From Treponema sp. UBA4377 (lineage in GTDB: Bacteria; Spirochaetota; Spirochaetia; Treponematales; Treponemataceae), in the NCBI GenBank assembly GCA_002391235.1, contig DGRX01000007.1, positions 152-31,082 on the forward strand: a stretch of DNA of 30,931 nt, written 5' to 3'. The position numbers were made by a program, and so were the translations under genes. Shown piece after piece: positions 16,957 to 23,063 of the stretch (position 1 is its first letter; each line of letters opens with the position of its first letter). Below the pieces are notes generated by a model. It did not search any database. It had not been told where the DNA came from and worked only from the letters and a program-made list of their open reading frames with translations.

Positions 16957-17239
16957 ATGGAAAAATTTGCCCTTCCTGCAAATTCTTATTATATTATTTA
17001 TTACGGATACAACAATATTGAATCCATTTGAAAACACACCTACAAAAATACAACAAGATGAGCAGGCAAATCTTAATGAATGCAATGTAGATTTCATAAA
17101 ACTTTGGAACAAGATTAGCAACTTGCAACCGGAAACAAAAAAAGCATTTGCAAGCTGGTGAATTAAAAACGCTGAACTCCTCACGCTCCTTGAATTAATA
17201 AGAAATGTTAATTCCAACAGCACTGCTAAAACTTTCTAG
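16957..17239 (+). pseudogene. Remnant of a small gene with a frameshift and an in-frame stop
   Basis: A good-looking N-terminus (MEKFALPANSYYIIYYGYNN) starts at ATG 16957 and meets TGA at 17029. The neighbouring frame takes over near 17020 with NPFENTPTKIQQDEQ, runs to a TGA at 17159-17161 after KKAFASW, and then stays protein-like (IKNAELLTLLELIRN) to a TAG at 17237-17239. Two lesions in one short gene suggest decay. No family was recognised. A shorter intact reading (TTG at 17018 to 17161) cannot be excluded. It is convergent with, and overlaps by three bases, the membrane-protein gene. Confidence 0.4.
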
Positions 17240-17637
17240 AGCATTTTTTCTTTCATTCTATCCCACGCTCTCCTTTTCAATCTTTCAATTACAATTGTAA
17301 GAATAATATGGAAGAAAGTAATAAAGATATAAAGCAGAACATCAAAAATGTCAAATGTACCAAGTTCAGGAAATATAAACTGCGTAAATTCTAGAAAGGA
17401 AGCAAAAACGCACGCCATAACTGAAGCAATTCTCTTATCTAGTCTAAAAACAGAGGCTATCAACAATAATGAAACAAACCACATTGCATCTACAATATAG
17501 TTCTTCAAAAAACGGGTTTTTGACTCCACTCCGGAAAAAATAGGAATGACATTACAAAAAGAATTTATTTTATTTACTATTTTTAAGTTATCAGTACCAT
17601 GAATTATTACATAAATAATAGCGGCGAGAACTATCAA
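17236..17637 (-). CDS. Small integral membrane protein (VanZ/DUF2809-like)
   Basis: At least 133 aa with four hydrophobic segments. The pattern NYIVDAMWFVSLLL, then SFLEFTQFIFPELGTFDIFDVLLYIF and a basic tail (ERLKRRAWDR) recalls VanZ and DUF2809 proteins, where an acidic residue and Glu-x-x-Gln lie in membrane helices. The first standard start in frame is TTG at 17637, which would fall inside a membrane helix and has no ribosome site. The frame stays open upstream with a typical charged beginning (TKISIRTIKIVSSF) back to an ATT at 17688, just after a stop, so the true start may be this rare codon, or the original start was lost. It follows the lipoprotein gene and probably shares its transcript. 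Confidence 0.6.
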   Translation of the reverse strand: MIVLAAIIYVIIHGTDNLKIVNKINSFCNVIPIFSGVESKTRFLKNYIVDAMWFVSLLLIASVFRLDKRIASVMACVFASFLEFTQFIFPELGTFDIFDVLLYIFITFFHIILTIVIERLKRRAWDRMKEKML

Positions 17638-17671
17638 TACAAAAGAACTGACTATTTTAATAGTCCTTATA

Positions 17672-18238
17672 CTAATCTTCGTAATGCCAACTTACATTTG
17701 CAGTAATGTATTCCGTTCCATTTTCGGAGTCTATCTGAAATATTAATTGAATATTTCTTTCTTGAATAAAAAACATATCCCAACCGTTATTATAATACGG
17801 CTGTTCCGATGAATACACTTCTTTTACAAGATACCCACCCTTTGGCAGAACTGTTGCTGGCATAGGATTACTCGTTGCATCAATATACTTCTGGCCTTCA
17901 ATAAATGGCAAATACGAACTACCACCGTAATATATTGTAGAACCAGCCCATACAATCTTTATAATCTTATCACTGTTGTTTGTAAAACCACACCTAAAGC
18001 TATACAATCCTCTGGAATATGATGTTGAAGACCATGTAGGATTTACAACAAGGGATACAGAAGGATTTTTTGATTCATAATTATAAGTTATATCAGACAC
18101 TGGTCTACTTGGTTTATAATTTGATGTACTAGCTGACGAACTAGACAAAGATCCACTGCTAGCACAAGCAAAAAAAAGAACAGCATAAAATGTAAAAATT
18201 AATATTCCTAAAAAAAATTCTTTCTTATAATGCTTCAT
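17672..18238 (-). CDS. Lipoprotein of unknown function
   Basis: 188 aa. MKHYKKEFFLGILIFTFYAV then FFAC gives a clear lipoprotein signal with Cys25. A Ser-rich linker follows, then a beta-rich domain with VWAGSTIYYGG, a FTNNSDKIIK stretch and LPKGGYLVKEVY, looking like an immunoglobulin-like or FxLYD-type envelope domain; no family is certain. AGGGGG stands 7 bases before the ATG at 18238. It is divergent from the XRE regulator across 134 AT-rich bases that must hold both promoters; a TTGACT box lies there on the minus strand but its -10 partner (TAGAGT at 17 bp) is weak. Confidence 0.75.
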   Translation of the reverse strand: MKHYKKEFFLGILIFTFYAVLFFACASSGSLSSSSASTSNYKPSRPVSDITYNYESKNPSVSLVVNPTWSSTSYSRGLYSFRCGFTNNSDKIIKIVWAGSTIYYGGSSYLPFIEGQKYIDATSNPMPATVLPKGGYLVKEVYSSEQPYYNNGWDMFFIQERNIQLIFQIDSENGTEYITANVSWHYED

Positions 18239-18372
18239 AAAAAGCCCCCTGAAACTAATTTCAAGTTATTTTCATATAGCCATTAGCGATATATAACACC
18301 ACTCTATTGAATCTTTGCAAAAAAGTCAAGCCATTGGTGTAATTATACAATCCCTAATAGGCAAAGGTACTT

Positions 18373-18699
18373 ATGAAAGGAATAGATGTAAGAAAAATAT
18401 TCGCAGAAAACTTGAGAAATCTACGCAAGCAAAAAGGCTTATCGCAATTAAGACTTGCAAATGAAATACACATGGCCTTTACATTTATAAATGATATAGA
18501 AAATTGCAAAAAATGGATTTCCCCTGAAACCATTGCAAAATTTGCTACTTTTTTTGAAGTTCCGATTTCCAGTTTTTTCATTTTGGACCAAGAATCTTCC
18601 CATGATAACAATCTCGATACCGATTTTTTTGTAAAAACAATTTCAGACGAAGTCACTAAAAAAATTTTTGAAGTTGGAGAAAGATTTAAGAAATCCTGA
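18373..18699 (+). CDS. XRE-family helix-turn-helix regulator
   Basis: 108 aa. Residues 10-66 form a Cro/C1-type HTH: FAENLRNLRKQKGLSQLRLANEI, then HMAFTFINDIENCKKWISPETIAKFATFFEVPISSFF. The C-terminal 40 residues are acidic/basic helices with no known domain. The order and spacing match phage-type repressors. AAAGG lies 6 bases before the ATG. It faces the same way as the ATPase operon 118 bases downstream and away from the lipoprotein, so it may control both. A loose palindrome, TTG(N11)CAA with AATT at its centre (about 18335-18351), lies between the divergent genes and could be its operator. Confidence 0.85.
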   Translation: MKGIDVRKIFAENLRNLRKQKGLSQLRLANEIHMAFTFINDIENCKKWISPETIAKFATFFEVPISSFFILDQESSHDNNLDTDFFVKTISDEVTKKIFEVGERFKKS

Positions 18700-18761
18700 A
18701 TGTTGTTAATTTTCATAAGATATTCAGCCATTACAATAAAAAAGTACTCATTTATTAAAGA

Positions 18762-18781
18762 TTATCCATAAATTATCAACA
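18762..18781 (+). other. Two DnaA-box-like 9-mers
   Basis: TTATCCATA (18762-18770) and TTATCAACA (18773-18781), each one mismatch from TTATCCACA, same strand, 11 bp apart. In AT-rich DNA this may be chance. Confidence 0.25.
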
Positions 18782-18800
18782 GTAAAAAAAAATAAAAATC

Positions 18801-18836
18801 ATGCCGATAAGTAAAATGTGGAAACATTTACTTTGA
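18801..18836 (+). other. Possible upstream micro-ORF overlapping the ATPase start
   Basis: ATG at 18801 gives MPISKMWKHLL and stops at TGA 18834-18836, out of frame with and across the GTG start of the ATPase gene. The stop overlaps a TTG (18833) in the ATPase frame. No Shine-Dalgarno precedes it. Confidence 0.3.
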
Positions 18837-19687
18837 AAAACATAGACACAAGTTTTTCTTGTTATAATCAGTTTACCAAACTCTATAAAAAATTAGGCGA
18901 TATTTATTTTGACAACATAAATATAGAGCTTCAAACATGGTTTGGAGCTAATATGAGTGCTGTTCTAGGCGGTCTTTTAGACAAAGTATCATTTACAAAT
19001 ACAATATCAGTAACTTCAAATAACCCAGCCACCATTGATATACTAAAAAAAAATACTTTTCTTGCAAATTATGGCTATGAAATAGTATCTGATGTAAATA
19101 ACACCGCAATAAAGTATTTAAAACTTAAACCGGCAGAAAGCCGATATTTCAATTTATATGTTTTGACAGAATTACTATCAAAGACGGCCTTACCAACAAT
19201 GACTGAGGGACTTAGAAAAAAAATAGCGGAATCAATTTATGAAATATTCGTAAATGCGCAAATTCATAGCGGAACGGATTATATATACACTTGCGGTCAA
19301 TTTTTTCCCCAAAAACATATGATTGAGTTTACGATAGTCGATGTTGGAAGCGGATTTAAGAAAATAATAAATAAGCGTTTCTCCGCAAATAACACATCCT
19401 TAACATCTGTACAGGCTATTAAATGGGCCCTAATAAACGGCCATACCACAAAAACAGACGTCTCCGGCGGACTTGGCTTGTCATTATTAACAGAATTCAT
19501 TAAATTAAACAAAGGGAAATTTCAAATAATAAGCGACAACGGATTTTATGAACTTGGAGCAGAAGAAAAATCTGGATTCTTAGATGCTCCGTTTCCAGGC
19601 ACTATAGTGAATATGAAATTTAGAACCGATGACATCAATACATATAGGCTTTCAACAGAAACCTATGACGTACAAGATATATTTTGA
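18818..19687 (+). CDS. GHKL-type ATPase (anti-sigma/serine-kinase-like), island operon gene 1
   Basis: 289 aa. The C-terminal half is a GHKL ATPase: N-box ESIYEIFVNAQIHSG (N146), G1 DVGSGF (D175), G2 GGLGLSLL (from G217) and a closing strand FPGTIVNMKF. Residues 1-110 have a strand-helix pattern (TFTLKNIDTSF, NINIELQTWFGANMSAVLGGLLD) that resembles a STAS-like domain. There is no phosphoacceptor-His domain and no membrane segment, so a switch role (RsbW/RsbT-like) is more likely than a classic sensor kinase. The start is GTG at 18818 with a stop just upstream in frame and no good ribosome site; TTG at 18833 is the alternative. The next gene follows after 10 bases. A and T-ending codons dominate, unlike the backbone. 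Confidence 0.8.
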   Translation: METFTLKNIDTSFSCYNQFTKLYKKLGDIYFDNINIELQTWFGANMSAVLGGLLDKVSFTNTISVTSNNPATIDILKKNTFLANYGYEIVSDVNNTAIKYLKLKPAESRYFNLYVLTELLSKTALPTMTEGLRKKIAESIYEIFVNAQIHSGTDYIYTCGQFFPQKHMIEFTIVDVGSGFKKIINKRFSANNTSLTSVQAIKWALINGHTTKTDVSGGLGLSLLTEFIKLNKGKFQIISDNGFYELGAEEKSGFLDAPFPGTIVNMKFRTDDINTYRLSTETYDVQDIF

Positions 19688-19697
19688 GAGGCAAAAC

Positions 19698-20051
19698 ATG
19701 ACAGACGTGATGAGAAAAAGTGTGTATCAAATAGTTGGCACAGATATTTGTGTTGAGGCAGACGACGGAAGAAAGGTTTATGATGTTATATGCGAATTCA
19801 TAAAACAAAAGCAACCACTTATTTTATCATTTATGAATGTAAACATGTTAACATCTGCATTTCTTAATACTGCCATAGGACTTTTATATAAAGATTTTTC
19901 TGAGCAAGAAGTGAAAAATACTTTAACAGTTGAAGACTTATCTCCAACCGATATAATTCTATTAAAACGAGTAGTTGACACAGCAAAGGAGTATTATAAG
20001 AATCCGGAAAAAATGGAGCAATCCGTAAAAGAAATACTAGAGGAAGAGTAA
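19698..20051 (+). CDS. STAS-like (DUF4325-type) protein, island operon gene 2
   Basis: 117 aa from ATG at 19698, with AGAGG six bases ahead; the open frame upstream to 19629 lies inside the ATPase gene. The sequence has the DUF4325 layout: a short strand, EADDGRKVYDVICEFI, then LILSFMNVNMLTSAFLNTAIGLLY and a charged helical tail. DUF4325 is a small alpha/beta domain related to STAS anti-sigma antagonists, and in my recollection often lies beside a GHKL ATPase gene. The Ser/Thr residues in NMLTSAF are where anti-sigma antagonists of the SpoIIAA type are phosphorylated. It is probably the binding partner or substrate of the upstream ATPase. Confidence 0.75.
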   Translation: MTDVMRKSVYQIVGTDICVEADDGRKVYDVICEFIKQKQPLILSFMNVNMLTSAFLNTAIGLLYKDFSEQEVKNTLTVEDLSPTDIILLKRVVDTAKEYYKNPEKMEQSVKEILEEE

Positions 20052-20052
20052 A

Positions 20053-20586
20053 ATGTCAAACAGATTTACCCTAGCCACTATAGCAAACATTTCTAATCGA
20101 ACAGTATTCTTTGATGCAAATATTATCATTTACCTTTTTTGGCCCATATATTCAAAAGGCAGAACGCCTCAACTATATGCATCAATTTTTGGACAATTGA
20201 TTAAAAACAAGAACTCTCTAGCAATAGACACTCATATTTTGTCAGAAGTCATAAATCGCATCTTACGCCTAGAGTATCAACACCAAGACAATACGCCTAA
20301 TGCATCAATAAACTTTAAATCCTTTCGAAATTCAGGCATCGGTCATCAAGTACAAAAAGATATTTTTGAAATAATTATAAACAAAATATTGCCTTTGTTT
20401 GAATTAATTAACAAACAAATTACAAACACAGACATAAAGAAAATGCTGGTGATAGACGATTTGGATTTTAATGATAAAATAATTGAAGACATTTGCAGAA
20501 CGCAAGATATGGTCTTATTGACACATGACGCTGACTTTTCAAATTCAGACATTGATATTTTATCTGCAAATTATAAGTTAAAATAA
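20053..20586 (+). CDS. PIN-domain ribonuclease (VapC-like), island operon gene 3
   Basis: 177 aa. The PIN acidic set is visible: D21 in VFFDANIIIY, E65 in DTHILSEVINRI, D141 in LDFNDKIIED and D159/D161 in LLTHDADF. The fold order and the final THDADF match VapC-type nucleases, with a longer middle helical part than usual. PIN proteins cut RNA with Mg or Mn. No VapB-type antitoxin gene lies next to it. One base separates it from the STAS-like gene, whose last codons contain the ribosome site (GAGGAAGAG), and its stop overlaps the start of the next gene. In this setting the ATPase/STAS-like pair could be what holds the nuclease in check. Confidence 0.8.
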   Translation: MSNRFTLATIANISNRTVFFDANIIIYLFWPIYSKGRTPQLYASIFGQLIKNKNSLAIDTHILSEVINRILRLEYQHQDNTPNASINFKSFRNSGIGHQVQKDIFEIIINKILPLFELINKQITNTDIKKMLVIDDLDFNDKIIEDICRTQDMVLLTHDADFSNSDIDILSANYKLK

Positions 20587-21416
20587 TGACATCTAAACTA
20601 GAAAGAAAGCTAAAACAAGAACATAAAGGAAACAATTCATTGCTGTTTCATTATACGAATGCGGAAGCGGCATATAAAATAATTGACTCAAACACGTTAA
20701 AACTTAGCAACCTACTCACAGTTAATGATCCGCTTGAATTTTGTGATCCATTGCATTTTACTTTTACGGGGCAAGACTACAATGAAAATAAAATTATGCA
20801 TGAATTACAGATTTCATTAACAGAACGCAAAAATTCTGTTCGGTTATTAAGTTTTTGCAGAGATTATTTCATTTCTCCAGAAGATTGGAACGATGAACAC
20901 TCCCCAGATTATGCAAATAATTATTTATATAAAGGGTGGGCAAGAAACAGGATGTGGGCCCAATATGCAATAAAGCATACAGGAGTGTGTCTTGTTTTTG
21001 ACAAAGAAGAACTAAAAAATTACATCTTAACACATAAGAGCAAAACAAAACTTCTATCTGACAAACCTATTCATTATACGAACGACTTCCATACTCTTGA
21101 GGATGAGATGACTAATATAATGAAGACATTCTCTCAAGGTGTCAATTTTTCTCATTTTTATCTAGAAAAAGAACGATTAAATTATTTATTTCAAAAATGC
21201 ACAGATTTTTGTGGAGAGCATGAATACCGTTTTGTATTTCTAAACTCCAAACTAAAATCTCCAGAAGAAGAAGTTTATATAAATTTTGGCAAAAGTTTAA
21301 AAGCGGTAATTCTAGGAGTAAATTTTAATTCCATCAAGGATTTTCCATTACCCGCATGGACAGAACAATACAAAATGATATGGGATTGTGGTTGTCCAGA
21401 TTTTTATAAATTGTAG
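20586..21416 (+). CDS. DUF2971-family protein, island operon gene 4
   Basis: 276 aa. The family pattern is clear: LLFHYTNAEAAYKIIDSNTLKLSN then NDPLEF near the N-terminus, VRLLSFCRD, RMWAQYAIKHTGVCLVFDKEEL in the middle, and EHEYRFVF before the end. DUF2971 proteins are of unknown activity and are often found in accessory and phage-defence neighbourhoods. Its ATG shares one base with the stop of the PIN gene (TAATG), so translation is coupled. No signal peptide or membrane segment is seen. It is the last gene; a strong hairpin terminator follows 115 bases later. Confidence 0.8.
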   Translation: MTSKLERKLKQEHKGNNSLLFHYTNAEAAYKIIDSNTLKLSNLLTVNDPLEFCDPLHFTFTGQDYNENKIMHELQISLTERKNSVRLLSFCRDYFISPEDWNDEHSPDYANNYLYKGWARNRMWAQYAIKHTGVCLVFDKEELKNYILTHKSKTKLLSDKPIHYTNDFHTLEDEMTNIMKTFSQGVNFSHFYLEKERLNYLFQKCTDFCGEHEYRFVFLNSKLKSPEEEVYINFGKSLKAVILGVNFNSIKDFPLPAWTEQYKMIWDCGCPDFYKL

Positions 21417-21531
21417 ATTCTTTCTTTATTCAATAATTGCCACATCACTAATCAACGCCTTTTTTTTCAAAAAAGCAACGTTTTTTCTGAAATTGAAAGA
21501 TTTCGTTCGTATAAAACTAATAAACACAAAC

Positions 21532-21561
21532 AAAAAAGCCGCCAAATCGGGCGGCTTTTTT
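21532..21561. terminator. Bidirectional terminator, right edge of the island
   Basis: AAAAAAGCCGCC, loop AAATCG, GGCGGCTTTTTT. It serves the DUF2971 operon on the plus strand and can act as a second terminator for ackA. Confidence 0.9.
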
Positions 21562-21566
21562 ACGCT

Positions 21567-21590
21567 AAATGCCGGTCGCCCGGCATTTTT
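21567..21590. terminator. Terminator-like hairpin at the end of ackA
   Basis: AAATGCCGG, loop TCGC, CCGGCATTT, with extra T on the plus strand. It begins three bases after the ackA stop on the minus strand, where its U-run is short. Confidence 0.65.
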
Positions 21591-21592
21591 GT

Positions 21593-22936
21593 TTACTTCC
21601 CTATAATATCCCGCGCCAAAATCTTCGCGATGTTGGGCCTCTTTACCAAGTCGCCCTTGAGGCCTTCTTCGCGGGCCTTGTTGACGTATGAAGGATCCTG
21701 GAAGCTGTACTTAAAGTTTGTGTGAACGTCGTAAGTTCCCTTCATAAGAGCGTAGGCGTCCTCAGTCATTACAAGCTCTTCGTCAGTGGGGATTACAAAA
21801 ATCTTTGTCTTTGAATCGTCGGCGTGAATGTAAGTCTCGGCGTTGCCTGTAAAGGACCATTCGTTTCGCTGGGCGTCGATTTTGATTCCGTAGTTTTCAA
21901 GGCCAGAGCAAGCCTTCATGCGGGTGATCGGTCCGCGCTCGCCTACGCCGGCTGTCCAAACAATCGCGTCAACGTGGCCAAGCTCGGCCATAAAGGCGCC
22001 GATGTATTTTTTGATGCGCAAGGCTTCCATCTCAATGCTAAGCTGGCAAAGCTTGTCGCCCTTGGCCGCGTCGATTTCGATGTCGCGGCGGTCGGAATAC
22101 TTTCCGGTGATTCCAAGGCAGCCGCATTTTTTGTTCAAGGCCTTGTCCATCTCGTCGGCGCTCATACCTGTCTTTCGCATGATGTAAAAAGGAAGCGCGG
22201 GGTCAAGGTCGCCCGAACGAGTTCCCATCACAAGGCCCTCAAGCGGAGTGATTCCCATCGTCGTGTCGTAGCAAACGCCGTTCTTTACGGCGCACATGGA
22301 AGATCCGTTTCCGATGTGGCAAATGATGAGGTTTGTGTCCTTGGGGTCTTTTCCCAAAAGAACGGCGGCGCGCTTGGCCGTGTACAAAAAGCTTGTTCCG
22401 TGAAAGCCGTAGCGGCGGGCGGCGTATTTTTCATACCATTCGCGGGGAATCGCGTATTGGAAAGTTTCTTCGGGCATCGTCTGGTGCCAGGCTGTGTCCA
22501 TGATCGCCGAGTGCGGAACGTTGGGCATAACCTTTTGCGCGGCCTCGATTCCCATGATGTTGGCGGGCATGTGCAAGGGGCCAAGGTCAACGACCTCGCG
22601 GAAGCCGTCCAAAACTTCGGGCGTAATCAAAACGCTCTTTGTGAACTTTTCGCCGCCGTGCAAAACGCGGTGGCCCACGGCGCTGATTTCGTCCATCGAT
22701 TTAATGACGCCGACTTCGGGGTCGGTGATTTCTTTTATGATAAGCTCAATCGCCTCTTTGTGCGTAGGGCAAGGGCTTGTGATTTCTGTCTTTTTTCCCT
22801 TGGCCTTGTGCGTGATGCAGCTTCCGTCGATTCCGATGCGCTCAACCACGCCGTTGGCCATAACTTCTTTGTTGTCCCAATCGTAAACCTGATACTTTGC
22901 GGAAGAGGATCCGCAATTCAATGTAAGAATTACCAT
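21593..22936 (-). CDS. ackA: Acetate kinase
   Basis: 447 aa. Family signatures run in order: N-terminal LTLNCGSSSAKYQVYD, GHRVLHGGEKF with the active Arg, MDTAWHQTMPEE, RRYGFHGTSFLY, HIGNGSSMCAVKNG, GITPLEGLVMGTRSGDLDP and WTAGVGERGP. The enzyme interconverts acetyl phosphate plus ADP and acetate plus ATP; in a fermenting spirochaete it gives ATP at the end of glycolysis. It is a little longer than the usual 400 aa because of a C-terminal extension (from about 400) with Lys-rich helices. GAGGA lies 7 bases before the ATG. No pta gene is in the window. Confidence 0.98.
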   Translation of the reverse strand: MVILTLNCGSSSAKYQVYDWDNKEVMANGVVERIGIDGSCITHKAKGKKTEITSPCPTHKEAIELIIKEITDPEVGVIKSMDEISAVGHRVLHGGEKFTKSVLITPEVLDGFREVVDLGPLHMPANIMGIEAAQKVMPNVPHSAIMDTAWHQTMPEETFQYAIPREWYEKYAARRYGFHGTSFLYTAKRAAVLLGKDPKDTNLIICHIGNGSSMCAVKNGVCYDTTMGITPLEGLVMGTRSGDLDPALPFYIMRKTGMSADEMDKALNKKCGCLGITGKYSDRRDIEIDAAKGDKLCQLSIEMEALRIKKYIGAFMAELGHVDAIVWTAGVGERGPITRMKACSGLENYGIKIDAQRNEWSFTGNAETYIHADDSKTKIFVIPTDEELVMTEDAYALMKGTYDVHTNFKYSFQDPSYVNKAREEGLKGDLVKRPNIAKILARDIIGK

Positions 22937-23033
22937 AAGTTTTCCTCATAAAAATTGAAAAGATGAATGCGGGCGGAGGTCTGTCGGGTTGCAATGCTGC
23001 AGGGCAGGCGGGCGCTCAAAAAATATGTCATTT

Positions 23034-23063
23034 ATTATATCAGCGCGGGCGGCCTTGTGTCAA
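23034..23063 (-). promoter_or_regulatory. Promoter of ackA
   Basis: Minus strand: TTGACA (23063-23058), 18 bp, TATAAT (23039-23034), both perfect hexamers. The -35 box overlaps the stop codon of the upstream binding-protein gene. The predicted leader is about 90 nt. Confidence 0.85.

Larger units (their letters stand above)
16890..21530. mobile_element. Low-GC accessory island between leuS and ackA
   Basis: Base composition drops sharply after the leuS terminator and recovers at the ackA terminators: a sampled line inside (19021-19080) has 18 G/C of 60, one in leuS (15001-15060) has 30 of 60. Codon use shifts to A/T-ending codons. The content is accessory: a broken gene, membrane protein, lipoprotein, XRE regulator and the ATPase/STAS-like/PIN/DUF2971 operon. 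No integrase, transposase, tRNA gene or flanking direct repeat was found, so the route of entry is unknown. Confidence 0.7.

Noticed and set aside
16954..17223. 89-codon minus-strand frame in the island
   Set aside because: Low-complexity hydrophobic sequence opposite the broken plus-strand gene, no ribosome site; the plus strand reads more like protein.
21388..21606. 72-codon plus-strand frame after the DUF2971 gene
   Set aside because: It runs through two terminator hairpins, so it is unlikely to be coding.
21824..22951. 375-codon open frame on the plus strand, antisense to ackA
   Set aside because: ackA on the minus strand is certain along the same bases. The antisense frame is open because of codon bias in ackA, and its protein has no domain pattern.
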